DNA of 31,181 nucleotides from an uncultured Collinsella sp. (GTDB lineage Bacteria; Actinomycetota; Coriobacteriia; Coriobacteriales; Coriobacteriaceae): the NCBI GenBank assembly GCA_900549135.1, contig URNI01000010.1, positions 1 through 31,181 on the forward strand, read 5' to 3'. The translations under genes were made by a program, and so were the position numbers. Each line of letters starts with the position of its first letter. The stretch's first letter is position 1. Below are positions 14,526 through 22,434 of the stretch, piece after piece. A model generated the notes under the pieces. The model had not been told where the DNA came from, made no database searches, and saw nothing but the letters and a program-made list of their open reading frames with translations.

Positions 14526-15530
14526 CTAGCGCCAATCGCGCACCGTATCGCCCTCGACGAGCACGCCCGGAAACAGCATGTGCTCCACACCGGGCGCAAC
14601 GCCCTCGGCGCCGGCAATCTTGTCAACCGCCCACATGCCGACGCGCTTGTTGTCAAAGCGCACCGTGGTCAGGCGACAATCGGGCACGATATCGCCCAGG
14701 CTGTCATCAACACCCACCACGCTCACGTCCTGGGGCACACGCTTTCCGCGCGACTCGAGCCCACGGATGCAGCCATATGCCATGGCATCGTTGGAGGCAT
14801 AGATGGCCGTACAGGTCGGATCTTCCGCCAGAGCCTGGCCTGCGGCATATCCGCTCTGTGCCGTCCAGTCGCCGCGCACGAGCTGCGGGGGCTCAATGCC
14901 ATGCGCACGCAATGTCTCACGCCAGCCTTCCTCGCGCCGCATGCCCGAAAGCGAGCGCTCGGGGCATGAGATAAAGTGCACGGTTTTGTGCCCCCTCCCC
15001 AGCAAATACTCGACCACCTGGCGCGAGCAATCGAACTGGTCGTTATCGACCGTTGAACAGAGCGGGTGCTCCAACATCGTAACGAGCACCGTCTGCATGC
15101 CGGGCAGCGGCTCGAAGGTTCCAAAGTCCGCCGGCATGCGGTTCATAATCACAACCATGCCATCCACCGGCAGTGCGCTCATGCGCGACGATGCGCTCTC
15201 GAGGGTATACGGATGCCCGTCTACTTTAGTGAGGGTGATGGCATAGCCATGTTTGTCGGCCGCTGCGGCAAAGCCCTCCATACGGTCGAGATTGCCGGTG
15301 CCGGTAATGTTGAACATGGCGACGCCGACGGTCTTAAACTTACCGCGGCGCAGCGATCGACCGGCAAAATTGGGGCGATACCCCAGCTCGCGCATGGCGG
15401 CACGCACGCGTTCCTTGGTCTCGGGGCGCACGCTGGGCGAATCGTGCACCGTACGCGAGACTGTCTGCTCCGAGACGCCCGCGAGGCGCGCTACGTCTTT
15501 GACGGATACCGATTTTTTAACAGCGGCCAT
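14526..15530 (-). CDS. LacI-family repressor of lacEG
   Basis: This 334-residue LacI/GalR-type repressor is divergent from lacE. The HTH reads VKDVARLAGVSEQTVSRTVH, with Glu-Gln at the two operator-specifying positions, unlike its three paralogues here. The effector domain is the usual two-lobed type and ends GVLVEGDTVRDWR. The start at 15530 places the HTH close to the N-terminus; the ribosome site upstream is weak (GAAAGA). An operator-like site at 15544-15561 lies 14 nt upstream of the start codon, which suggests autorepression. Two more copies lie nearer lacE. It is closely related in layout to the repressors at 4846, 19437 and 24609, suggesting expansion by duplication. Confidence 0.92.
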   Translation of the reverse strand: MAAVKKSVSVKDVARLAGVSEQTVSRTVHDSPSVRPETKERVRAAMRELGYRPNFAGRSLRRGKFKTVGVAMFNITGTGNLDRMEGFAAAADKHGYAITLTKVDGHPYTLESASSRMSALPVDGMVVIMNRMPADFGTFEPLPGMQTVLVTMLEHPLCSTVDNDQFDCSRQVVEYLLGRGHKTVHFISCPERSLSGMRREEGWRETLRAHGIEPPQLVRGDWTAQSGYAAGQALAEDPTCTAIYASNDAMAYGCIRGLESRGKRVPQDVSVVGVDDSLGDIVPDCRLTTVRFDNKRVGMWAVDKIAGAEGVAPGVEHMLFPGVLVEGDTVRDWR

Positions 15531-15543
15531 AGGTCGATCTTTC

Positions 15544-15826
15544 TATGTCAACGATGCCATTGGTGGCACCCTGCGCAGTCATTTTTAACGCCTTCAAGTA
15601 TATCCAACGCCTCCCCCACCATACGCTCACCACCCAAAACCTACCGTTCACCGACATTTTTGCTTCCCCGAACGGCTTTTGGCGCCCAAATGTTAACGTT
15701 GCCATTGTGCAAACACAGAGCCACCGGGCGGCTCAAACGTTTACGCATAAGGAATCGACGGTTCGCAGGCACAGGAACCACCGGTTCGCGTCTTTTTTTG
15801 TGTCACAAAATGGCAACGTCAACATT
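15544..15826. promoter_or_regulatory. Three LacI-type operators of the lacEG module
   Basis: Sites lie at 15544-15561, 15689-15706 (AATGTTAACGTTGCCATT) and, reversed, 15809-15826 (AATGGCAACGTCAACATT). Each is an 18-bp imperfect palindrome. The specific half reads GT-TGC-CAT outward from the centre (GA-TGC-CAT in the first site). Outer spacing is about 145 and 120 bp, which would allow looping. Confidence 0.75.
15643..15653 (+). promoter_or_regulatory. Single 11-mer of the tandem-repeat family, lacE promoter
   Basis: ACCGTTCACCG matches the repeat seen in tandem elsewhere, but 21 bp on there is no clear second copy. It lies 36 bp before the middle LacI operator, the same relative place as in the other modules. 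Confidence 0.4.
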
Positions 15827-15887
15827 TTGGCAACCGAACGTCAAAAGCTACCATCGTTGCTAACCCACCGACTCTTAGGAGCATTGC

Positions 15888-17663
15888 ATGGAGCAACTCA
15901 TCGCCATCATCGAAAAGGGCCAGCCCTTTTTCAACGCGATCGCCCGCAACAAGTACCTCAAGGCGATCCGCGACGGCTTTATCTCCGTCATCCCCATCAT
16001 CATCTTCTCGTCCATCTTCTGCCTGGTAGCCTCGGTCCCCAACATCTGGGGTTTCTACTGGCCCGATGACATCAACAACGCCCTGTGGAAGTGCTACAAC
16101 TACTCCATGGGCATCCTGGCCATCGCCTGCGCCGCCACCACTGCCAAGCACTTCGCCGACGCCCAGAACCGCGATCTGCCCAAGAACAACCAGATCAACT
16201 TCATCTCGTGCATGTGCGCGGCCATCATCGGCTTCTTGCTCCTTTCGAGCGACACCATCGCCACGGACGCCGCCAGCGGCTTCAACACCACCTACCTTGG
16301 TTCCAAGGGCCTGCTGACCGCTTTCATCGCTGCGTTTGTGACTGGCATCATCTACAAGTTCTTCATTAAGCGCAACATCACCGTCAAGATGCCCGAGCAG
16401 GTTCCACCCAACATCTCGCAGACCTTTAAGGACATCATCCCCTTCTCCGTCTGCATCACCGTCTTTTGGGTTTTTGACATCGTCTTCCGCGCTGCTTTTG
16501 GCTTCTGCTTTGCCCAGGGCGTCATCCAGGTGTTCCAGCCCCTGTTCACCGCTGCCGACGGCTATATCGGCCTCGCTGTGATTTACGGCGCCATGAGCCT
16601 CTTCTGGTTCGTCGGCGTCCACGGCCCCTCGATCGTCGAGCCCGCCATCGCCGCCGCTCTCGTTGCCAACATGACCGACAACCTGGCTGCGTTCCAGGCT
16701 GGCCAGCACGCTTCCGCTGTCCTGACCCAGGGTGCCCAGTACTTCGTCGTCTGCATGGGCGGCACCGGCGCCACACTCGTCCTGGTCTTTATGTTCTGCT
16801 TCCTAGCCAAGTCCCAGGAGATGCGCGCCGTCGGTAAGGCCGCCATCGTCCCGGTCTGCTTCGCTGTCAACGAGCCGCTGCTGTTCGCCGCACCCATCGT
16901 GCTCAACCCCGTCTTCTTTGTCCCGTTTGTCTTTGCCCCGATCGCCAACATCTGGATCCTCAAGATCTTTATCGACTTCTTGGGCATGAACGGCTTTATG
17001 TACACCCTGCCTTGGACCGTCCCCGGCCCCATCGGCACCATCATGGGCCTGGGCTTCCAGCCGCTCGCCTTTGTGATGCTCGCCCTTATCCTGGTCGTCG
17101 ACTTCGTTCTGTACTACCCGTTCTTCCGAGCCTATGACGCCCAGAAGTGCGCCGAGGAGGCCGAGATCTCCCAGGAGGAGCTCGCCGCCAAGAACGCCGA
17201 GAAGGCCGCCAAGCTTAACGATGCCTTCCAGGGCAAGGCCGATGCCAAGAGCGTTGCCGCCGGCGCTGCTGCCGAGGCCGTGGAGGCCGACGCTCCCGCC
17301 GCTTCCGCAGCACCCGCTGCCGAGGCAACGACCACCAGCGACCTCAACGGCAAGCGCGTGCTCGTGCTCTGCCAGGGCGGCGGTACTTCGGGCCTGCTCG
17401 CCAACGCGCTGGCCAAGGCTGCCAAAGAGCGCGGCATCAATCTTGAGACCGCTGCCGAGGCCTATGGCAACCACGTTGACATGCTCCCCGACTTTGACCT
17501 GGTCGTCCTGGCCCCGCAGGCTGCCAGCTACCTGGCCGACCTGCAGAAGGACTGCGAGCGCGTGGGCAACAAGTGCGTCGCCTGCCGTGGTAAGCAGTAC
17601 ATCGAGCTTTCCCAGAACGGCGATAAGTCTCTCGCCTTCGTAAGCGAGCAACTCTCGAAGTAA
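15888..17663 (+). CDS. lacE: Lactose-specific PTS permease EIICB
   Basis: This 591-residue inner-membrane permease imports lactose or a similar beta-galactoside and phosphorylates it at C6. The N-terminal IIC domain (about 1-420) follows staphylococcal LacE closely: NKYLKAIRDGFISVIPIIIF, NQINFIS, VPPNISQTFKDIIPFS, GVHGPSIVEPAIAA and GGTGATLV. His245 (HGPS) and Glu329 (NEPLLF) correspond to the substrate-site residues of this IIC fold. An Ala/Glu-rich linker (about 425-485) leads to the IIB domain, whose phosphorylated Cys495 lies in VLVLCQGGGTSGLLANAL. The GGGTSG form is that of true LacE, unlike the GAGTSA of the two paralogues downstream. It is followed by lacG in one operon and depends on a separate IIA, probably LacF at 13973. 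Confidence 0.93.
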   Translation: MEQLIAIIEKGQPFFNAIARNKYLKAIRDGFISVIPIIIFSSIFCLVASVPNIWGFYWPDDINNALWKCYNYSMGILAIACAATTAKHFADAQNRDLPKNNQINFISCMCAAIIGFLLLSSDTIATDAASGFNTTYLGSKGLLTAFIAAFVTGIIYKFFIKRNITVKMPEQVPPNISQTFKDIIPFSVCITVFWVFDIVFRAAFGFCFAQGVIQVFQPLFTAADGYIGLAVIYGAMSLFWFVGVHGPSIVEPAIAAALVANMTDNLAAFQAGQHASAVLTQGAQYFVVCMGGTGATLVLVFMFCFLAKSQEMRAVGKAAIVPVCFAVNEPLLFAAPIVLNPVFFVPFVFAPIANIWILKIFIDFLGMNGFMYTLPWTVPGPIGTIMGLGFQPLAFVMLALILVVDFVLYYPFFRAYDAQKCAEEAEISQEELAAKNAEKAAKLNDAFQGKADAKSVAAGAAAEAVEADAPAASAAPAAEATTTSDLNGKRVLVLCQGGGTSGLLANALAKAAKERGINLETAAEAYGNHVDMLPDFDLVVLAPQAASYLADLQKDCERVGNKCVACRGKQYIELSQNGDKSLAFVSEQLSK

Positions 17664-17672
17664 GTAACGCTC

Positions 17673-17706
17673 AGGGCCAGCCGACCATCCAAGACCGGCT
17701 GGCCCT
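17673..17706 (+). other. Intercistronic hairpin between lacE and lacG
   Basis: AGGGCCAGCCG (17673-17683) pairs perfectly with 17696-17706. Only a short T-poor tail follows, so it is more likely a leaky terminator or an mRNA-stability element than a full stop. Similar hairpins lie in the other two glycoside modules. Confidence 0.65.
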
Positions 17707-17729
17707 TCGATTTAGACGATTGGATCATC

Positions 17730-19169
17730 ATGTCCGTTAACCCCGCTAGCGTCACCAACCCGCCCGCGCAGTTTCCCGAGGACTTTGTCTTTGGCGGCGC
17801 CACTGCTGCCTACCAGGTAGAGGGCGAGACCCGCACTCACGGTAAGGGCAAGGTTGCCTGGGACGACTTCCTGGAGGCCCAGGGCCGTTTCTCCCCCGAT
17901 CCCGCTTCGGACTTCTACAACCAGTACCCCGTCGATTTGGAGCTGTGCGAGGAGTTTGGCATCAACGGCATTCGCCTCTCCATTGCCTGGAGCCGCATCT
18001 TCCCCAACGGCACCGGCGAGATCAACCCCGAGGGTGTCCAGTTCTATCACGATCTCTTCGCCGAGTGCCATAAGCACCACGTTGAGCCGTTTGTCACGCT
18101 GCATCACTTTGACACGCCGCTGCCCCTCTTTGAGAAGGGCGACTTCCTCAACCGCGAGACCATCGACGCCTTTGTGGACTTTGCCACCTTCTGCTTTAAG
18201 GAGTACGCCGACCAGGTGACCTACTGGTTCACCTTTAACGAGATCTGGGCCGACGCCTCCAACACCTACATCGAGGGCACCTTCCCCGGTGGCGTCAAGG
18301 CGCATCTGGCCGAAGCCTTCCAGTGCGAGCACAACATGATGCTCGCCCACGCCAAGGCAGTACTGGCCTTCCACAACGGTGGCTTTAAGGGCAAGATCGG
18401 CGTCATTCAGTCGCTGGAGTTTAAGTATCCGCTCAACGAGAACGACCCCGCCGACATCAAGGCCGCCAACAACGAACACGTGCTGCAGAACCAGTTTCTG
18501 CTCGACGCCACCTTCCGCGGCGACTATGCGCCCGACACCCTCGAGTGCGCCAACCGCCTGGCTGCCGTCTCGGGCGGCACCATCGAGATCCTAGACGAGG
18601 ATCTGGAAATCATGCGCGAGGCCGCGCTCTACAACGACTACCTGGGCGTTAACAACTACCAGTGCCGCTTCTTGAAGGCTTACGATGGCGAGAACGACCT
18701 GCACCACAACGGTACGGGCGAGAAGGGCACTGGCCGCTGGCGCGTTAAGGGCATTGGCGAGCATGTGAACAAGCCCGGCGTCCCCACCACCGACTGGGAC
18801 TGGATCATCTATCCCGAGGGCCTGTTCGATCTGCTCGTCTACATTAAGCAGCGCTACCCCAACTACAAGCAGATCTTCATCACCGAGAACGGCATGGGCT
18901 ACAAGGACCCCTACAAGGACGGTTTTGTGGACGACCAGCCGCGCATCGACTACATCGAGCAGCACCTGCGCTGGTTACTCAAGGCCATGGAGGTGGGCGT
19001 CAACGTGGGCGGCTACTTCCTGTGGAGCCTGCAGGATCAGTTCTCCTGGACCAATGGCTACAACAAGCGTTACGGCTTCTTCTACGTTGACTTTGAAACC
19101 CAGAAGCGCACGCCCAAGGCAAGCGCATACTGGTATAAGCACGTGGCGCAGACCCGTCGTCTGGACTAG
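17730..19169 (+). CDS. lacG: 6-phospho-beta-galactosidase (GH1)
   Basis: This 479-residue cytoplasmic GH1 enzyme hydrolyses lactose 6-phosphate to galactose 6-phosphate and glucose. It tracks staphylococcal LacG: FVFGGATAAYQVEG, GINGIRLSIAWSRIFPNGTG, AECHKHHVEPFVTLHHFDTP and DWDWIIYPEGL. The acid/base is Glu171 in TFNEI and the nucleophile is Glu386 in ITENGMG. The phosphate-binding trio Ser439, Lys446 and Tyr448 in SWTNGYNKRYG has the same spacing as Ser428/Lys435/Tyr437 of LacG, so a 6-phosphosugar substrate is expected. It is the second gene of the lacEG operon and is followed by a strong terminator. Its product feeds LacAB. Whether galactosides or glucosides are preferred is inferred from the LacG resemblance. 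Confidence 0.93.
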   Translation: MSVNPASVTNPPAQFPEDFVFGGATAAYQVEGETRTHGKGKVAWDDFLEAQGRFSPDPASDFYNQYPVDLELCEEFGINGIRLSIAWSRIFPNGTGEINPEGVQFYHDLFAECHKHHVEPFVTLHHFDTPLPLFEKGDFLNRETIDAFVDFATFCFKEYADQVTYWFTFNEIWADASNTYIEGTFPGGVKAHLAEAFQCEHNMMLAHAKAVLAFHNGGFKGKIGVIQSLEFKYPLNENDPADIKAANNEHVLQNQFLLDATFRGDYAPDTLECANRLAAVSGGTIEILDEDLEIMREAALYNDYLGVNNYQCRFLKAYDGENDLHHNGTGEKGTGRWRVKGIGEHVNKPGVPTTDWDWIIYPEGLFDLLVYIKQRYPNYKQIFITENGMGYKDPYKDGFVDDQPRIDYIEQHLRWLLKAMEVGVNVGGYFLWSLQDQFSWTNGYNKRYGFFYVDFETQKRTPKASAYWYKHVAQTRRLD

Positions 19170-19215
19170 TGGCTGGCGGGGTTGCCCGCTCACACAACCT
19201 GTCCCCATTTCTCAG

Positions 19216-19265
19216 CCGGGGGCGGCACGTCACACGGCGCGCCGCCCCCGGTCTTTTTGTTTTTG
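19216..19265 (+). terminator. Terminator of lacEG
   Basis: CCGGGGGCGGC (19216-19226) pairs with GCCGCCCCCGG (19241-19251), followed by a T-rich tail to 19265. Confidence 0.92.
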
Positions 19266-19280
19266 GGCTGGTCGGGAGCC

Positions 19281-19426
19281 GTTTGTCTCGATCTGTAACA
19301 TCTAGCCGAGTTTTTTGGTCCTAGCTGTTACAGATTGAGACGAACAGGATTGCTCTTTCCGAAGAATCTAAATCTGTAACACGTAGCCCGCTTTTGACCG
19401 TCTACCTGTTACAAATCGAGACAAAC
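19281..19426. repeat. Palindromic repeat array 1 (two units)
   Basis: Unit one spans 19281-19345 and unit two about 19363-19426. Each has ATCTGTAACA and TGTTACAGAT-like arms around a loop of about 25 nt; in unit one the pairing extends outward through GTTTGTCTC and GAGACGAAC. The arms start at 19291 and 19372, 81 bp apart. In unit one the inner bases CTAG pair with CTAG; in unit two GTAG pairs with CTAC, a compensating change. The array fills the gap between the convergent lacG and LacI genes. Confidence 0.85.
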
Positions 19427-19436
19427 GGAGTAGGAC

Positions 19437-20474
19437 CTAACCCCGTATGTCCCTAACAGTCGAGCGTTCGACCAGCGTACTCGGCACATGAATCGCCTCG
19501 ATAGACGAGCTCTCTCCAATCGCCGCCTCAAACGCAAGCTTACCGACACCGCGCAAATCAAATCGCAGCGTCGTCAGCCGATTGTGAGGAACAAGTCCCT
19601 CGAGTGCGTCGTCGATACCAACCACGCTCACGTCGTCGGGCACGGACAGGCCCGCGTTCTCGAGCGCGGCGATAACGCCCAGCGCCATCTGGTCATTTGC
19701 CGCAAGCACGGCAGTCGGCGCCTGCGACCCGCCGGCAAGCACCTCGGCCGCAATCCGCTCGCCCATGGCGTACCCACTGTCCGCACTCCAATCGCCACGC
19801 AGCATCGGAGCGGCATCGACATGAGCACGACCCAGCGTATCGCGCCAACCGGCCTCACGAAAACGCGAGGAAATCGAGTTTTCCGGACCCGCCACAAACC
19901 GCATATTCGAGTGACCATGTTCCAGCAGATAATTGGTCAACAGCTCGCACGAACCATACTGGTCGGAGTCGATCGTCGTGCAGCGCGGATGCGCATACAT
20001 GGACAGGATGACCGTTCGCACTCCCGGCTGGGGAACAAACTCCTCAAAATCGGGAGCCATGCGGTTCATGTTGAGAATCATGCCGTCGACGGGTCGCTCG
20101 ACCATGCGGCGCGAGGCATCGGCAAGTGTATAGGGCTTGTCGCCGCCCATCTCGATCATAGTGACGGCAAAATCGTGCTCGCGCGCCGCTTGCATGATAC
20201 CCTCGAGCGTCGCCAGGTTACCGACACGTGTGATGTTGTACATGCACAGGCCAATAGAACGATACGACCCGCCGCGCAACGCCGCTCCAGCAAAATTGGG
20301 ACGAAAGCCCAGCTCTTCCATGGCGGCCAGCACACGCTTGCGCGTCTTTTCCGTCACGTTGGGCATACCGTTGACCACGCGAGACACAGTCTGGCGGCTC
20401 ACGCCAGCGAGCGCCGCAACCTCTGCCGCGCTCGCCGAATGACCATTCCTTGTCTGCTGAGCCATGCCTTCCAC
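19437..20474 (-). CDS. LacI-family repressor of the second glycoside module
   Basis: This roughly 345-residue LacI/GalR-type repressor is divergent from the GH1-EIICB pair. The HTH reads AAEVAALAGVSRQTVSRVVN, with Arg-Gln at the operator-specifying positions. The effector domain ends VPSTLVERSTVRDIRG. Start choice is uncertain. The GTG at 20474 has GGAAGCAGG 5 nt upstream. The ATG at 20465 has its purine run almost touching it, and an ATG at 20522 would add 16 residues. Operator-like sites with the half GT-GCT-CAT lie about 50 nt upstream and nearer the GH1 gene, so it probably represses itself and that operon. Its gene end abuts the repeat array at 19281-19426. Confidence 0.92.
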   Translation of the reverse strand: MEGMAQQTRNGHSASAAEVAALAGVSRQTVSRVVNGMPNVTEKTRKRVLAAMEELGFRPNFAGAALRGGSYRSIGLCMYNITRVGNLATLEGIMQAAREHDFAVTMIEMGGDKPYTLADASRRMVERPVDGMILNMNRMAPDFEEFVPQPGVRTVILSMYAHPRCTTIDSDQYGSCELLTNYLLEHGHSNMRFVAGPENSISSRFREAGWRDTLGRAHVDAAPMLRGDWSADSGYAMGERIAAEVLAGGSQAPTAVLAANDQMALGVIAALENAGLSVPDDVSVVGIDDALEGLVPHNRLTTLRFDLRGVGKLAFEAAIGESSSIEAIHVPSTLVERSTVRDIRG

Positions 20475-20524
20475 GCTAACCTGCTTCCCAACTATTCCCC
20501 GCGCCCATGGCGCATCGTACATAC

Positions 20525-20696
20525 ATCGATAACGTGCTCATGATACCCGAGCCATATACCACAACATGAAAACTTCTGTCAATCAAAACCGCTTACCGAA
20601 CAAATACAACCGTTCGCGGCTGTTTGAAGTTGTTTTGTTTCTATACATCCCAGCCGGATGTTAACGTGCTCATTGTCAAATGTTCACGTGCTCATT
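20525..20696. promoter_or_regulatory. LacI-type operators of the second glycoside module
   Basis: Sites centred on ACGT lie at 20525-20542, 20657-20674 (GATGTTAACGTGCTCATT) and 20679-20696 (AATGTTCACGTGCTCATT). All share the half GT-GCT-CAT. The last two centres are 22 bp apart, two helical turns, so two dimers could bind side by side on one DNA face. Confidence 0.75.
20588..20619 (+). promoter_or_regulatory. Tandem 11-mer direct repeat, second glycoside promoter
   Basis: ACCGCTTACCG at 20588 and ACCGTTCGCGG at 20609 are 21 bp apart. The pair ends 38 bp before the first downstream LacI operator. Confidence 0.55.
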
Positions 20697-20779
20697 TTGG
20701 TTCTAATCATTTTAAGATAGTGTTTATCGGGCTTTTTCACCGCTGAACGCTAACCAGGGAGCCTCCTGAGCGCAAACGC

Positions 20780-20792
20780 ACAATATCGAACA
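20780..20792 (+). promoter_or_regulatory. DeoR-type site before the second GH1 gene
   Basis: ACAATATCGAACA shares 12 bases with the sites at 2533-2545 and 14483-14495. It sits about 25 nt before the start codon, where a bound protein could block transcription. Confidence 0.45.
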
Positions 20793-20815
20793 GCGAGACG
20801 AGAGGGTGTATGCAT

Positions 20816-22258
20816 ATGTCTTTGCTAAACCGCGTACAGCAGCTGCCGAAGGGCTTTGTTTGGGGCGCCGCAACCGCCGCGTACCAAACGGAAGGTTCCA
20901 CGAAGGTGGCAGGCAAGGGTAAGACCATGTGGGACGATTACCTTGTCGCCCAGGGTCGCTTTTTGCCCGACCCGGCCAGTGATTTCTACAACCGCTACGA
21001 GGAGGATATCCGCCTTTCTGCCGAGCATGGACTCAACGCCATCCGTGTGTCCATCGCCTGGACCCGCATCTTCCCCAACGGCGACGATGCCGAGCCCCTC
21101 GCCGAGGGCGTTAAGCACTACCACGAGCTGTTCGCCTGCTGCAAAAAGTATGGCGTCGAGCCCTATGTGTCCCTGCATCACTTTGACTCCCCCGCCGCCC
21201 TGTTCAACCAGGGCGACTGGCTCAACCGCAAGACCGTCGACGCCTATGTGCGCTATGCCGAGTTCTGCTTCCGCGAGTTCCGCGAGGTCAAGAATTGGTT
21301 CACCATCAACGAGCTCATCAGCCTCTCGCACTCCCAATACATCCAAGGCAACTTCCCGCCCAACCATCACTTTGATGTGACGAGCGGCATCCAGAGCCAG
21401 CACAACGAGCTCGTTGCCCACGCCCGCGCCGTCAACCTGTATAAGGATCTTGACGAGACCGAGCACCTGGGCGGACGCATTGGCATGGTCAACGTCCTGA
21501 CGCCGGCATATCCTGCCACAGACTCGCCCGCCGACCAGCACGCCGCCGACCTGTACAACGCCTTCTACACCGACTTCATCATGGACGGCGCCTTCCTGGG
21601 TCACTACTCCGCGCGCACCCTCTCACTCATCAACGAGATTCTGCGTGCCAACAACGCCACGCTTACGGTTGAGGACAGCGACATGGAGGAGCTCGCCAAG
21701 GCGGCGCCCCGCAACGATATGTTCGGCCTCAACTACTATCAGTCGGCGTTTATCGCCGCCTACGATGGCGAGTCCACCAACAGCTTTAACGGCACCGGAG
21801 ACAAGGGCACCTCGTGCTTTAAGTTTAAGGGCGTCGGGCAGCAGGTCGATATGCCGGGTATCCCCACCACCGACTGGGATTGGCTCATCTACCCGCAAGG
21901 CCTCTACGACACGCTCAAGCACATCAGCGCCACCTATCCCAACCTCCCCGTCATCTATATCACCGAAAACGGCCTGGGCCACAAGGACCCCGAGCCCGAC
22001 GCAAACGGCATCGTCGCCGATCCCGAGCGCATCGACTTTGTCGACCAGCACATGGAGAAGGTGCTCCGGGCGCGCGCCGAGGGCGTCGACGTCCAGGGCT
22101 ACTTTATCTGGAGCCTGCAGGACCAGTTCTCGTGGGCCAACGGCTATAACAAGCGCTACGGCCTGTTCTACATCGACTTCGACACGCAAAAACGCTACAT
22201 CAAGCAGTCGGCACTCTGGTACAAGGAGCTCGCCGACACTATGGCGGACGCGCAGTAG
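20816..22258 (+). CDS. GH1 6-phospho-beta-glycosidase, second module
   Basis: This 480-residue cytoplasmic GH1 enzyme probably hydrolyses a PTS-imported 6-phospho-beta-glycoside. The acid/base is Glu166 in TINE and the nucleophile is Glu384 in ITENGLG. The SWANGYNKRYG segment near the end keeps the Ser/Lys/Tyr phosphate-binding residues of 6-phospho enzymes. It is more diverged from LacG than the other two copies here, for example WTRIFPNGDDAEP where they have WSRIFPNGTG-like sequence, so its aglycone or sugar preference may differ. Two in-frame ATGs compete; the one at 20816 has GAGAGGG at about 9 nt and is preferred over 20810. Unlike the other modules, the hydrolase precedes its EIICB gene. 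A GC-rich hairpin lies between them. Confidence 0.92.
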   Translation: MSLLNRVQQLPKGFVWGAATAAYQTEGSTKVAGKGKTMWDDYLVAQGRFLPDPASDFYNRYEEDIRLSAEHGLNAIRVSIAWTRIFPNGDDAEPLAEGVKHYHELFACCKKYGVEPYVSLHHFDSPAALFNQGDWLNRKTVDAYVRYAEFCFREFREVKNWFTINELISLSHSQYIQGNFPPNHHFDVTSGIQSQHNELVAHARAVNLYKDLDETEHLGGRIGMVNVLTPAYPATDSPADQHAADLYNAFYTDFIMDGAFLGHYSARTLSLINEILRANNATLTVEDSDMEELAKAAPRNDMFGLNYYQSAFIAAYDGESTNSFNGTGDKGTSCFKFKGVGQQVDMPGIPTTDWDWLIYPQGLYDTLKHISATYPNLPVIYITENGLGHKDPEPDANGIVADPERIDFVDQHMEKVLRARAEGVDVQGYFIWSLQDQFSWANGYNKRYGLFYIDFDTQKRYIKQSALWYKELADTMADAQ

Positions 22259-22279
22259 CGCATCGCCTCGCTTTCCCCC

Positions 22280-22326
22280 GAGAGGGGAGCGGCCCTATGC
22301 GATACAAACCCAGCCGCTCCCCTCTC
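22280..22326 (+). other. Intercistronic hairpin, second module
   Basis: GAGAGGGGAGCGGC (22280-22293) is the exact complement of 22313-22326, with a 19-nt loop and no T-run. It probably tunes relative expression or mRNA decay between the GH1 and EIICB genes. Confidence 0.7.
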
Positions 22327-22434
22327 TCCCCCTGGGACCGACCCCGCCTGCACCCGGGCTTTTAGCAAGCGGGAGACCATATAGGTTTTCAACGTCCATG
22401 CCATTAAGATTTCATGCAAAGAGGAGCGTGAACT

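Noticed and set aside
15754..15795. A further copy of the tandem 11-mer before lacE (CGGTTCGC twice)
   Set aside because: The two words are 23 bp apart, not 21, and differ from the ACCGTT core.
20620..20760. Sigma-70 promoter hexamers (TATACA at 20642, TAAGAT near 20713)
   Set aside because: No -35 element at the right distance; AT-rich intergenic DNA gives such matches easily.
22280..22326. Factor-independent terminator between the second GH1 and EIICB genes
   Set aside because: The stem is strong but no T-run follows on either strand; kept as an intercistronic hairpin instead.
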